From contig NC_069662.1 of the NCBI RefSeq assembly GCF_027244095.1, positions 11,744,501 to 11,808,500 on the forward strand: DNA of 64,000 nt, written 5' to 3'. The stretch comes from Hemicordylus capensis. Lineage: Eukaryota > Chordata > Lepidosauria > Squamata > Cordylidae. This document shows positions 10,215 through 21,218 of this stretch, in pieces. The stretch's first letter is position 1; the number at the start of each line of letters is the position of its first letter. Position numbers and translations under genes: made by a program. The notes beneath the pieces are model-generated. The model saw only the letters and a program-made list of their open reading frames with translations. It had not been told where the DNA came from and searched no databases.

Positions 10215-11325
10215 ATTTATTTATTTTTTTAAATTACAGAGAAAAAAGAAATTCAATCTCTTGAAATCAAAGCATACATAGTTTAATGCCAAAAATCAAT
10301 AGTCAGGATAAAGTAAAAAGAGAAATAAAAAAATAACAAAATAACAAGAAAGACAACTTCCACCAACTGGATTTCAGTTACGAAATCAGAGATCACAAAT
10401 CAAAACCAGATCTCAGAAACAAACAATGACCTTGTTGAACATTATATTTTATGAAAGGTTCCCAAGTTAATAAAAAAGGATTCTGATGGAGAGTTATTCA
10501 CATAAGCCGAGTCTTTGGAAACAGAGGCATAGTCCCATAATTTAATAAACCAATCAGCTAAAGAGGGGATTATAGAAGAATGCCAATTGGATGCATAAAG
10601 AATCCTCGCTTCCGTGATCATATATAAAGAAAATTCAGTATACTTCCCTGGAATATAAGATTTTGTCAAACTCAAAAGAAAGATTTCTGGTAGGAAAGGA
10701 AATTTGATACCTAAAATTTGCTCCATTTTACAATGTATTTGTTTACAAAATGATTGGGTGGTATCGCATGTCCACCACATATGATAAAACATCCCTATGA
10801 GGTCGTTACATTTCCAACACTCTTTTGGGAAACTATCAATTTTATGAATGGTCATAGGAGTCACATACCATCAAAAAAAACTTTTTATACCAATTCTCCC
10901 GCAAATTATTGCTGAGGGTAGAGTTAATACCTTCCTTCCATTGATATTCCCAATCTCTAAAATCAACTGTTTTATTTATATTAAAATAAATAATTTTATT
11001 ATCTCAGCCTAACCTACTGCACAGGGTTAGCATGAGGAGAAACTTAAGTATGTAGTACACCGCTCTGGGCTCCTTGGAGGAAGAGCGGGATATAAAATGT
11101 GAAAATATAAAATAAAATAAATATTCTGCATCCTTCTAATCATGCACACACCTTTACTTGTTCTGTTTCAGTATCATATTTCAGTAACAATTTGAACTGT
11201 ACCAAGCCAATGATCAGGATTTGTTTTTGAATTAATTTTTCAAAATCAGTCAAATCCCGAAGTTTCCCTCCTTGTCGATATAGGGAAATCCCCTTATGGA
11301 GAAGAGAAGAGCAGTTAAAATCTTT
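10215..11325 (-). repeat. L1 LINE ORF2 3' end, with a SINE inside
   Basis: The minus strand encodes CWKCNDLIGMFYHMWWTCDT and LYMITEARILYASNWHSSII, the C-terminal part of L1 ORF2. A SINE family V tail (10990-11130) splits it, and L1-like sequence resumes to about 11325 (reading YIDKEGNFGI). It lies in the predicted OR1 intron. Confidence 0.85.
10990..11130 (+). repeat. SINE family V, 3' part
   Basis: CAGCCTAACCTACTGCACAG, GGCTCCTTGGAGGAAGAGCG and an ATAAAATAAAT tail. Confidence 0.75.
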
Positions 11326-11366
11326 GGAGAGTGACAGCTGGAACTAGCAGCTGACAAAGAGAAGAT

Positions 11367-11830
11367 GAGGCTGTTCTCATGAGCAGCCAAGACGGGGCTA
11401 GGGCAGCAAAGCCCTGCCCGTGAGAACCTGCAGGAGCCAAATGCTTCCCGGCGGCACCTCGGCGGCAAACCCGTCAGAGAAGTCTGCCTCTTAAATGAAC
11501 TTAAGGGAGTGAGCACTCCCATAACCGCGTTTACTCGATCATGTGTCAGTGCCAGCTGCTTGCAGCCGATGCTGAAGCACTGATACGTGCCCACCCATTA
11601 TTGGGGGAATCTTCACAATGCACCACTTACTTGCACGGTGCATTGTGGGATCTCCAGGGTCTGGAACAGTCGTTCCGGCCTCCAGATCTCAGAGCTGCAG
11701 GAACGCAGCGCTGCTTCTCAATCGTCTGGGGGGGGGGAGGTGAGTAAAACAAGCCTTCCCCTCCCCACTTGCCTGCCACCTGGCCCACCCAGTCATGAGA
11801 ATGACCCTGGTGTCTGTCACACAGCCTGGT
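11367..11830. mobile_element. MITE family G, about 0.46 kb
   Basis: Left end GAGGCTGTTCTCATGAGCAG, right end (reverse complement) AGGGTCATTCTCATGACTGG. Inside is an inverted GTGCATTGTGGGAT/AATGCACCACTT pair. Related to 29.75, 48.43, 49.26 and 57.89 kb by termini. Confidence 0.6.
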
Positions 11831-12284
11831 AGGAAGGCTGGGAAGGGAAGAGAACCAAGTCAGGTTTTAAGTTAAAAAATAAAATAAAGGTAAAGTGAAT
11901 TAGTTATATGAACTTGGAAAGGAAACAGTTGTAAAACCAAGACTCATGAAAGTGTTGTTTATGTCTGAAGTGGATAAAGAGATACTGTTATGTTAAAACA
12001 TCAGTGCTGTAACTAAGCACGCAAGCCACCCGACTGCCTATGTAGAGAATCAAGTGATTTTCCAAATTTGCTCTTAATAAACTTTATTTTCATCCAACTT
12101 CAAAGAAACGGAGTGTGACTTTGTCCATGCCCCTCATGCTCACAATACTACGCTTCCGGTACAGAAGAGCCACAATTATGCAAATCCTGTTTATACACCT
12201 ATTTAAGGTGGCAACGAAGAAAGGTAACGCTGGGAGAAATTAAAAAATAAATAGTGTTAAATCCCTGCTAACCCCTGCTAACTT
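11831..12284. other. No gene recognised (OR1 intron)
   Basis: Nothing identified. Confidence 0.5.
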
Positions 12285-12550
12285 GGCAAAGAGGCACCTT
12301 TTTAATGTGGTGATTCTCTTTATTTAGCAGGGGGAGAGCAACTGGCCCTCTCCACCCCCAGCACAGTACCTCCAGTGACTGTTGCTGGTGTCTATCTGAT
12401 GTTTCTTTTTAGATTGTAAGCCCTTTGGGGACAGGGATCCATCTTATTCATTTACTGTTTCTCTGTGTAAACCACCCTGAGCCATTTTTGGAAGAGCGGT
12501 ATAGAAATCAAATTAATAATAATAAAAATAAAATAAAAATAAAATAAACA
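12285..12550 (+). repeat. Repeat family T
   Basis: Full copy: AACTTGGCAAAGAGGCACCT through CTGAGCCATTTTTGGAAGAG to an AATAAAAATAAAAT tail. Confidence 0.8.
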
Positions 12551-12654
12551 CTAACAAGGGATCCCAAAAAACCCTCTCATGACATCATTGTTCAAGATGT
12601 ATGTAATTAAAGTTAAATTTATTCTCATCTTTATATAATCACTTTCTTGCCAAT

Positions 12655-13000
12655 TAGTTGGCTTGTTCACTTGAGCGCTGGCAGGGTAGGAGAAGCACCC
12701 AGCCTGGGTCAGAGAGCTGAATGAGCTCCTGATTTTCTGTTGTGTGCTTGCAAACATTAAGGTAGGAGGTGGGGAGAATGAGCGTGTGCAAGGCAGCAGC
12801 TTGGTAGGATGACTTTCCCCCTTACCTCAGTAAAAGGTTGGCAACAGAAAGTGGGTGGGGCAAGCCCATCCCACCTGCTGCCGCCTCACACACAATCACT
12901 CTCCCCTCCTCCTACCTTAATACGTGCACGCACATGACTGAAAATCAGGAGTGCGTCTGGTTCTCCTTCCCTGCTGGTTGGTCATATGCATGAGCCTCAT
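12655..13000. repeat. MITE-like remnant
   Basis: Terminus-proximal pairs such as GCACCCAGCCTGGG and CACACACAATCACTCTCCCC resemble the 2.29 and 48.43 kb elements. Boundaries unclear. Confidence 0.35.
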
Positions 13001-13017
13001 TCCTTTAATCATAGCTC

Positions 13018-13245
13018 AAAGAGCCCCTGGTTGCGCAGTGGTAAAACTGCCGCCCTGTAACCAGAAGGTTACAAGTTCGATCCTGACCAGGGGCTCAAGG
13101 TTGACTCAGCCTTCCATCCTTCCGAGGTCGGTAAAATGAGTACCCAGAATGTTGGGGGCAATATGCTAAATCATTGTAAACCGCTTAGAGAGCTCCGGCT
13201 ATAGAGCGGTATATAAATGTAAGTGCTATTGCTATTGCTAAGTGC
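13018..13245 (+). repeat. Sauria SINE
   Basis: The tRNA-like head AGCCCCTGGTTGCGCAGTGG, the body AGGTTGACTCAGCCTTCCAT, the conserved AAACCGCTTAGAGAGCTCCG and the (TATTGC)n end are typical of Sauria SINEs, which are known from squamates. It supports the lizard assignment. Confidence 0.88.
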
Positions 13246-13822
13246 TAAATGTTTGCTATGTTATGGTTGCTGGCCAACCCGTCCTGTACTAGAGAAATTG
13301 CTTGTTAATGGTCTAGGATGTTTGGTTGATGTTTCATCAGTGGGGGCCAATAGTTAGCTGATGGTTAGATGTGGATCTCTCCCCAGTGTTTAAAATAAGG
13401 AGAAAACTAGGAGAAAGAGATCTTGGGAGAGGGAAGGAAACAGAAGTAATGGGTCTGTGTGAGAAAGAAACAGCAGCTGGCAGTTTTGAAGAAATAGGAA
13501 CAAAGATGGTGCAGTTTTAGAGCTGACTATTACCAGGGTATCTGCTAATAGTGTATTTGCTTTTGCTCTGCTCTGCTTGTTTGTCTCCACTGCAGCCAAA
13601 GTACGATCAGGTCTACAATCAGGTCTAGTATCGAGTGAGGCTGATCAGCACGAATCTACTCAACTCCTCCTGTACTCATTTAAAGACTGGTTTTTTTGTT
13701 TTTTGCTTCACTTAAAATCCAGCCTGATGTAAAATGCTGGAGAACTTGAAAACTTGTTTAAGATTTTGTGACTTTGGGTTCTAATAAAGACACCTCTAGA
13801 TTGTAGTTCTATGTTACACATT
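13246..13822. other. No gene recognised (OR1 intron)
   Basis: Unique-looking, nothing identified. Confidence 0.5.
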
Positions 13823-13830
13823 TCTCAAAT

Positions 13831-13963
13831 CAGGGACATAGCAAGGTTGGAGTGGGCCCAGAGACAAGATTTTAAAATGCCCCCGCCCCCTTGAAGCTCA
13901 GCTCATGAAGTAAATAAATCTTAAATGAGTCTGAATAGTGGTAACAAAAAGCATAGTAAAATT

Positions 13964-14038
<75 letters not shown>

Positions 14039-14316
14039 CCTGTGTGCCACAATAGAACTTCATCCTAAGTTTTTAAAAAGGTTTTGTAAACTGTGGACAA
14101 TGCAAGTCCTTTAATGGTATGAGAGAAAGACATGCTGTTCTGGTAGCTCCAGGTCTTAACACTCACATCAATTTCGGAGGATGAATACAATTCAAGGAAG
14201 CCCGGGTGGATGCGCGGCTGGGGGAGTCAGTCATGTGACTTGCCTCTGGGGGGTCCCCCAAGGCAGTGGGCCCCCAGACAACTGTCTCCCCTTCCCCTAT
14301 TCTAGTTATGCCCCTG
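13831..14316. mobile_element. hAT-type element, family K, with microsatellite
   Basis: Ends CAGGGACATAGCAAGGTTGG and AGTTATGCCCCTG, flanked by exact TCTCAAAT on both sides (13823-13830, 14317-14324). A (CTAT)n run of about 74 bases at 13965-14038 lies inside. Homologous to 25999-26402. Confidence 0.88.
13965..14038 (+). repeat. (CTAT)n microsatellite
   Basis: About 18 uninterrupted units. Confidence 0.97.
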
Positions 14317-14325
14317 TCTCAAATC

Positions 14326-14735
14326 TCACTCACTCTTTTTGTCAGGTATTTCTCTGGCGTGTAAAATGTGCATCTGTTTTTACACAACTGCTGTTGGAAA
14401 CAGAAAAGATGAATGTCACATACAGTGTGGACATGAGCCTTCCTTCCTTCCTTCCTTCCTTCCTCCCCCCCCATATATTTGTATTGCTTAGCTCCATTCC
14501 CTACATTCTGAACATTCTGCCCATTACAGCAAATATTCACCCTTGAAAACCAGTGTGATGGAGCTTTGCTGCTCTGAAAGAAAGAGCATTGTGGGGGGAA
14601 AAGGAGACATTTTAAAGTTAATAATAACACTGAAACATGGAGAGAGCTAGAAGGCTTACCGACTGCAGTAAAGGACACTCAAGGAAAGAACACAAGAGAT
14701 GAGGAAACAGAGGAAGGAATTGGAGAGTGAATGTC
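14326..14735. other. Intron sequence below the OR1 5' exon
   Basis: Contains (TTCC)n at 14439-14464 and an A/G-rich stretch leading to the predicted donor. No gene. Confidence 0.5.
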
Positions 14736-14741
14736 ACTTAC

Positions 14742-14925
14742 CATTCGCATCCTCTGATGGAAATAGGATAGGGAGCCCCACCCCACCTCCCATTCAATCC
14801 ATCTACAGATCTCCTCATGTTTATGCCTTCTCTGGGTCCAGAAAGTGTGGCTGATTACTTTGCACTCATGATGCTCCTGGAGGTCAGCCCAGTTCCTAAC
14901 CTGGGGACCTTGTTAAAAAGTAGAA
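14742..14925 (-). promoter_or_regulatory. Predicted 5' exon and promoter core of OR1
   Basis: Minus strand: AT-rich core with a CCTGGGGACC-type EBF-like site at about 14899-14915, then about 160 bases on a donor, ATGGTAAGTGAC, with its GT at 14740-14741. The text around the donor (GGAGAGTGAATGTCACTTACC on plus, from 14721) lines up with the same place in the OR3 and OR5 modules. The intron to the OR1 acceptor would be about 4.8 kb. Another possible donor (GGTAAGCC) lies at about 14658. Confidence 0.6.
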
Positions 14926-14949
14926 ATGAGTTTGGCAAGATGCATATGC

Positions 14950-15587
14950 CCCTAGAGAGAGCTGGATTAAGGAAAGAATGAATGACATCATTTTGCCACA
15001 GGAATCTGTGGTCCAAGTTCAGAAATTGTTAGCTTAGTGCCAGGGGCAGACTTACTTTAGTTTTGTATGGCCTGATTTTTGTGTGTGTGTGTACATTTGT
15101 TGTTTACTCAGATCCCCTAGATTGACTGACTTGCACTAAATTTAAAGAAAGAGTACATATTCAGGATATCTTAACCTCTAAGGCACACATACTATTCAGT
15201 TAATGTATCAGTTATTTGCTACGTGTCTTGCTTAAGAGAGTGCATTGTTGGATCAAAGCAAGGAGAAGTTCATTGTCGGATCAAAGCAAGCCCCGTTCGA
15301 AGTCCAGCATCAGGGGCAGCCCGACCATATAGGAGAACCAGGTGATTGTCTAGGGTGCCAAGTTTTAAGGGGTGTCAAATTATTTTTTCCTCTATTTAAT
15401 ATTCTAAGTAAATAAAAATTGTAGATAGAACATTTTGGAGATTTTTTTTCTTTTACCTGAAACACTGCAAAAGGCATACTTTCATTAAGCTTTCAGTTAT
15501 GAAGATAGAAAGCCAGCAGGGGAGGGTGCACTTCCCAGTGTACTGCACAGAGTGTCACATGTATGACTATAACCTTTGATAACTTGG
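14950..15587. other. No gene recognised
   Basis: A short piece at 15.30-15.38 kb (CAGGGGCAGCCC) looks like the end of a hAT-type element; the rest is unassigned. Confidence 0.45.
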
Positions 15588-15811
15588 CAAAGAGGCACCT
15601 TTTTAATGTAGTGATTCTCTTTATTTAGCAGGGGGAGAGCAACTGGCCCTATCCACCCCCAGCACAGTACCTCCAGTGACTGTTGCTGGTGTCTATCTTA
15701 TGTTTCTTTTAGATTGTGAGCCCTTTGGGGACAGGGATCCATCTCATTTATTTATTATTTCTCTGTGTGAACTACTCTGAGCCATTTTTGGAAGGGCAGT
15801 ATAGAGATTGA

Positions 15812-15840
<29 letters not shown>
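15588..15840 (+). repeat. Repeat family T with (AAT)n tail
   Basis: Same element as 12.29 kb, ending in (AAT)n at 15811-15840, against which the R4-like LINE end starts. Confidence 0.8.
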
Positions 15841-15842
<2 letters not shown>

Positions 15843-16132
15843 GAAAAAGACCAAAATAATCCCAGTGGTAATTGGCGCCCTGGGTGCAGTCCCAAAAGAC
15901 CTTGAAGAGCACCTCAACACCATAGGGGCCACAGAAATCACCATCAGCCAATTACAAAAAGCAGCTTTACTGGGAACAGCCTATATTCTGCAACAATATC
16001 TATAACAACAGCAACAACATTGACAATAAAATTCTGGCATCCCAGGTCCTTGGGAAGGACTCGATGTCTGGATAAAACAAACCAGTCAATAACACCTGTC
16101 TGACTGTGTAAAATAATAATAATAATGATAAT
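15841..16132 (+). repeat. R4/Dong-like LINE, 3' end only
   Basis: About 90 percent identical by eye to 17408-17690. It encodes the end of the restriction-like endonuclease domain (VIGALGAV-like, EHLNTIGATEITISQLQKAA) and a 3' UTR ending in (AAT)n. Confidence 0.8.
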
Positions 16133-16138
16133 AATAAT

Positions 16139-17692
16139 TTTATGGGACTTCCGACTACAAACAGAAACCATCTGCTCTACATGGATGATCTGAAGTTGTA
16201 TGGAAAGTCCCAGTCAGAAATTGAATCACTGTTAAACACTGTCCGTATATTCAGTAGCGATATAGCAATGGAGTTTGGACTAGACAAGTGTGCTGCATTA
16301 ACAATGAACAGAGGAAAAATGAGAAAAACAGAAGGAATAGAACTGCACAATGGAAGCAAGATCAAGAACCTGGAAGAGAAGGAACATTACAAATACTTGG
16401 GCATTCTCCAGGCTGATAACATTGCACATGGTAAAGTTAAAAGAAAAATGGGAAGTGAATATATCAGGAGAGTTAGAAAAATCCTCAAGTCCAAACTCAA
16501 TGGCGGGAACACCGTACAAGCCATAAACACCATACAAGCCATAAACACCATACAAGCCATAAACACACTGTTATCAGATACAGTGCAGGAATAATAGACT
16601 GGACCCAGGCAGAGCTAAAGATGCTAGATCGTAAGACCAGGAAAATCATGACCATCAATCATGCTCTGCACCCCCGCAATGATGTAGATAGGCTATACCT
16701 CCCTCACAGCTCAGGTGGAAGAGGAATGCTGCAAGTCCATCAAACAGTAGAGGAGGAGAAAAGAGGACTTGAAGAACATATCAAGGACAGTGAAGAAGCT
16801 GCACTTCAAATGGTCAAGAACGAGAAACTATTCAACACCAATGAAACAAAGCAGGCCTACAAGAAAGAACAAGTCAAGAACCAGGCAGAAAAATGGAGAA
16901 ATAAGCCACTGCATGGTCAATATTCGCACAATATAAGTGGAAAATCAGACATCACCAAGACCTGGCAATGGCTTAAGAATGGCAACTTGAAGAAAAAAAC
17001 AGAGGGTTTAATACTGGCTGCACAAGAACAGGCACTAAGAACAAATGCAATAAGAGCAAAAGTCGAAAAGTCAACAACAAACAGCAAGTGCCGCCTTTGT
17101 AAAGAAGCAGATGAAACCGTGGACCACCTCATCAGCTTTTGTAAAAAGATCGCACAGACTGACTACAAACAAAGGCATGACAAGGTAGCCAGGATGATAC
17201 ACTGGAACATCTGCAAAAAATACAAGCTACCTGTAGCCAAAGATTGGTGGGACCATAAAATTGAAAAAGTGGTAGAAAATGAAGATGTAAAAATATTATG
17301 GGACTTCCGACTACAAACAGACAAACATCTGCTACACAATCACTGTAGTCGAGAAGAAAGAAAAACAGGTTAAAATAATTGACATAGCAATACCAGGGGA
17401 TAGCAGAATAGAAGAAAAAGACCAAAATAATCCCAGTGGTAATTGGCGCCCTAGGTGCAGTTCCAAAACAACTTGAAAAGCACCTCAACACCATAGGGGC
17501 CACAGAAATCACCATCAGCCAATTACAAAAGGCAGCTTTACTGGGAACAGCCTATATTCTGTGACGATATCTATAATAACAGCAAGAATATTGATAATAA
17601 AATTCAGCCATCCCAGGTCCTTGGGAAGGACTCGATGTCTAGATAAAACAAACCAGTCAATAACACCTGTCTGATTGTGTAAATAAATAATA
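16139..17692 (+). repeat. R4/Dong-like LINE, RT to 3' end
   Basis: It encodes reverse transcriptase from the catalytic HLLYMDDLKLYGKS box, then GLDKCAALTMNRGK, YKYLGIL and SEYIRRVRKILKSKLNGG, interrupted by a triplication of ATACAAGCCATAAACACC near 16510-16560. It continues as MLDRKTRKIMTINHALHPRN, a zinc knuckle CRLCKEADETVDHLISFC (17091 region) and LPVAKDWWDHKIEKVVENED before the endonuclease. That layout (CCHC plus restriction-like nuclease downstream of RT) fits the R4/Dong/Rex6 group. Frames are broken in several places. Confidence 0.8.
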
Positions 17693-17697
17693 ATAAT

Positions 17698-19745
17698 ATT
17701 TGCTCCATGGGCAGAAGTCATGGCTGTGTGCTTGGTGCAAGAAGCTCCTGGCTCTCAGGGAACAAGTTTGTTCCCTCGAGACCAAGGTGGAGGATCTGGA
17801 GAAGCTCAGAGAGACAGAGAGGCATGTGCATGAGACCTTCAGGGATGTGGTAGAGGAATCCCACTCCAAAGCTGATAGCAATTCTGTTTTCAGGGAGAAT
17901 GAAGGTCTCAGGGAAGGAGGACTTCAGTCTGAGGAAGAGGGAAATGCTCTTTTAGAAGAGACCCCTTCCGTGGATGATGAGCCCATATCCTCTTGCACAG
18001 GGGATACTCCACCGGGCCTCCTTGGAGTGGGCAATTCAATCATCAGAGGTATAGAGAGATGGATTTGTGACCAGTGTGTTGCCTGCACAGTGACTTGCCT
18101 GCTTGGTGTGAAGGTTTCAGACATCATGTCACATCTAGATAGGCTGTTAGGCAGTTGCTGGGGAGGAGACAGCTGTTGTGGTGCATATCAGCACCAACGA
18201 TGTGGTGAAATGTAGTCGGTCCTGGAAGCCAAATTTAGGCTGATAGGTAGCATAAGAAGTACAAGACCCTCAAGGTAGCATTCTCAGAAGAATGTTCCTG
18301 TTCCATGTGCCAGTTCAGCGAGACAGGCAGAGCCAAGGGGTCTCAATGCATGGATGAGACATTGGTGCCAGAAGGAGGGGTTTAGATTTGTTAGGTGCTG
18401 GGATACATTTTGGGGCAAGCAAAGCCTGTACAAAAGGGATGAGCTGCACTTGAATCAAGATGGAACCAGAGTGCTGGTGCTTAAAATAAAAAAGTTTGCA
18501 GAGCAGCTTTTAAAATGATGTGTGGGGACTAGCTAACAGGAGCTGGGCAGTATCCAGATCGGCAAATGCCATCCTGTAAGGTGCAAGGGTGTAAAGCATT
18601 CAGATAAAACAGAAAGGGACAGGATTGATAATTTGGAGTTCTTTGAGAGTATCAACAAGTGTGTGGATCAAGGTGATCCAGTTGACATAGTACACCTGAA
18701 CTTCGAAAAAGCTTTCGACAAAGTTCCTCATCAAAGACTCCTGAGAAAACTAAGCAGTCATGCGATAAGGGGACAAGTACATGTGTGGATTGCTGACTGG
18801 TTGAAGGACAGGAAACAGAGGGTAGGTATAAATGGAGAGTTTTCACAATGGAGGGAAGTAAGAAGTGGGATCCCCCAGGGATCTGTACTCGGACTGGTGC
18901 TTTTTAATTTATTCATAAATGATCTAGAAGCAGGGGTAAGCAGCGAGGTGGCCAGATTTGCAGATGACATCAAACCCTTTTGGATAGGGAAATCCAAAAC
19001 AGATTGTGAGGAGCTCCAAAAGGGTCTCTCCAAACTGGGTGATTGGGTGACAAAATGGCAAATGCAGTTCAATGCTGGCAAGTGTAAAGTGATGCACATT
19101 GGGACAAAAAAACCCCAACCACATATATGTTGATGGGATCTGAACTGTCGGTGATTGACGAGGAGAGGGACCTTGGGGTCATTGTGGACAGCTCATTGAA
19201 CACGTTGACTCAATGTGTGGCAGCTGTGAAAAAGGCCAATTCCATGCTAGGGATCGTTAGGAAGGGGGTTGAAAATAAAACTGCTAATATTATAATGCTC
19301 TTATACAAAACTATGGTGCAGCCACACTTGGAGTACTGTGTACCATTCTGGTCACCACAACTAAAGAATGGCATTGTAGAACTGGAAAAGGTACAGAAGA
19401 GGGCAATCAAGATGATCAGGGGCCTAGAGCACCTTTCTTATGAGGCAAGGCTACACCACCCGGGGCTTTTTAGTTTAGAAAAAAGACTACTGCGGGGAGA
19501 CATGATAGAGGTATTATAAAATCATGCATGGAGTGGAGAAAGTGGATAGAGAGAAATTCTTCTCCCTCTCGCATAACATTAGAACCAGGGATCATCCCAT
19601 GAAATTGATTGCCAGGAAATTTAGGACCAGCAAATGGAGATACTTTTTCATACAACGCATAATCAACTTGTGGAATTCTCTGCCATAAGATGTGGTGACA
19701 GCCAACAACCTGGTTCCCCCAGTTTCCCCAAAGGATTTGCTTCAC
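17698..19745 (+). repeat. CR1 LINE with internal deletion
   Basis: ORF1: coiled-coil-like REQVCSLETKVEDLEKLRET followed by the CR1 esterase-like region (VGNSIIRGIERWICDQC at about 18027, LYKRDELHLNQDGTRVL at about 18430). ORF2 then enters directly at reverse transcriptase (VDIVHLNFEKAFDKVPHQRL, GIPQGSVLGLVLFNLFINDL, ARFADDIK) and runs to VELEKVQKRAIKMIRGLEHL. The endonuclease and early RT (about 1.5 kb expected) are missing near 18500-18640. The catalytic box reads FADDI. Confidence 0.88.
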
Positions 19746-20084
19746 ACCTTTGGCTGCAGGATTTATTCATGGGTGCTACTCCAGGTTCAGAATGACTGTC
19801 TTTGGCTCATCATCCATCCTCCTCTCATGGCTCATCCTCTGTCCCTGAAGCTCATCCCCACCTCTCTTTGGAACTCGGAGTGCCACTCCTCCTCTGCAGG
19901 CATGGGCCAGTGAGCAACCATTGCCTCCTTCCTTAAAACCGGATCTGCTCCTTGATTGGAGGCTCGCCCAACTGGGCTCCACCCTTTTGTCTCTGGTCCA
20001 AATATGCTCTCGCCACTCTAGGTTCTCACCCTATCGTATCCGTATTTGTACCTATTGAATACAGATACAAATACAAATACGACG
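19746..20084. other. No gene recognised
   Basis: Nothing identified apart from the remains of the CR1 3' flank. Confidence 0.45.
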
Positions 20085-20325
20085 AATATTCATATACCGC
20101 TTTTCAACAAAAGTTCCCAAAGTGGTTTACATAGATGTAAATAAATAAAATGGCTCCCTGTCCCTAAAGGGCTCACAATCACAAAAAAGAAACATAAGAT
20201 AGACATCAGCAACAGCCACTGGAGGGATGCTGTGATGGATAGGGCCAGTTGCTCTCCCCTTGCCAATAAAGAGAATTGCCACTTTTAAAAGGTGCCTCTT
20301 TGCTCAGTTAGCAGGGGATAAGCTG
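20085..20325 (-). repeat. Repeat family T (reverse)
   Basis: TTCCCAAAGTGGTTTACATA, GGCTCCCTGTCCCTAAAGGG and ATAGGGCCAGTTGCTCTCCC. Confidence 0.75.
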
Positions 20326-20337
20326 CTGTGATGTAAG

Positions 20338-20420
20338 CAAGAAGTTTCTTTTTTGTGTCTCCAAGAGGCCAGTCCTCCTGCTGGAATGGTGGGAATCTCT
20401 GCAGAAACCTCTCCCGGTGA
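20338..20420 (-). pseudogene. Relic copy of the OR2 3' end
   Basis: The plus-strand text from AGTTTCTTTTTTGTGTCTCC to GCAGAAACCTCTCC matches 21265-21340, the C-terminal coding end of OR2, at roughly 90 percent by eye. No receptor sequence follows on either side. It is a leftover of a local duplication, too short to encode anything. Confidence 0.6.
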
Positions 20421-20424
20421 GTTA

Positions 20425-20960
20425 CTGCACATGCAATGACATCATCCATGTATTCAACACTCAGCTACTGGGCAGTTTACCCTATACAGTATGATTGTGT
20501 TAGGATAAATACAAATTCAGATCTTGCCCAGGGCTGCCCTCTACGGTGCTTTGCTACAGGAGTACTGAAAATATCTATGTGCCCTGAGAGGAGGCCAAGA
20601 AAGGAGGTGCCCAGGACTGGGAGCTCTTTTCTTCTTTTCTTAAAAAGTCCATCAATGGCCTGAGATAATAATACTTTGTAAATCTTTGTAAACCAACTTG
20701 TTGGGTTGGTTTAAAAAAAAATATTGCAAACTGCTTTGGATGCTTTTGTCAAGGCAGAAAAGCAGTTTTAAAATGCAACAAACAAATAAATACACCTCTG
20801 TTGTGAACCTGACACATAGTGTTAATTTAACAAACAATATAAATGGGACCATCTGTAGCAAACTCTATTCTTTATTCTACTTCATGAGTGAAAGTTAAGA
20901 CTACCATACCAGTTTATGGCCACAAAGATAAGTCATTACACATATATTTATAAGAAGTGC
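20425..20960. other. No gene recognised
   Basis: AT-rich with no domain; adjacent to the OR2 3' flank. Confidence 0.5.
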
Positions 20961-20967
20961 TCTAGAT

Positions 20968-21102
20968 CAGGGTTTCTTAACCTTGGGCCCCCAGATGTTG
21001 ATGGACTACAACTCCCATCATCCTCAGCCACAAAGGCCATGTCTGGGGATGATGGGAGTTCTAGTACAACAACATCTGGAGGCCCAAGGTTAAAAATTCC
21101 TG
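20968..21102. mobile_element. hAT-type MITE with target duplication
   Basis: About 135 bp; ends CAGGGTTTCTTAACCTTGGG and CAGGAATTTTTAACCTTGGG (reverse complement), inverted repeats of more than 40 bases, flanked by TCTAGAT on both sides (7 of 8 bases). Same family as 8482-8617. Confidence 0.88.
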
Positions 21103-21218
21103 GTCTAGATGGGAGTGGAGATCCTCATATTGTCCTTTATTTGAAAACCGTCTGGTGCCTTGTACCACTCTGTTGGCTGCTTATTTCTCATCTGCCCCTT
21201 GGCTATACAATACCCAAA

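Noticed and set aside
13018-13100. tRNA gene
   Set aside because: A and B boxes belong to a Sauria SINE head; the same applies to 2038, 3182, 38737 and 58378.
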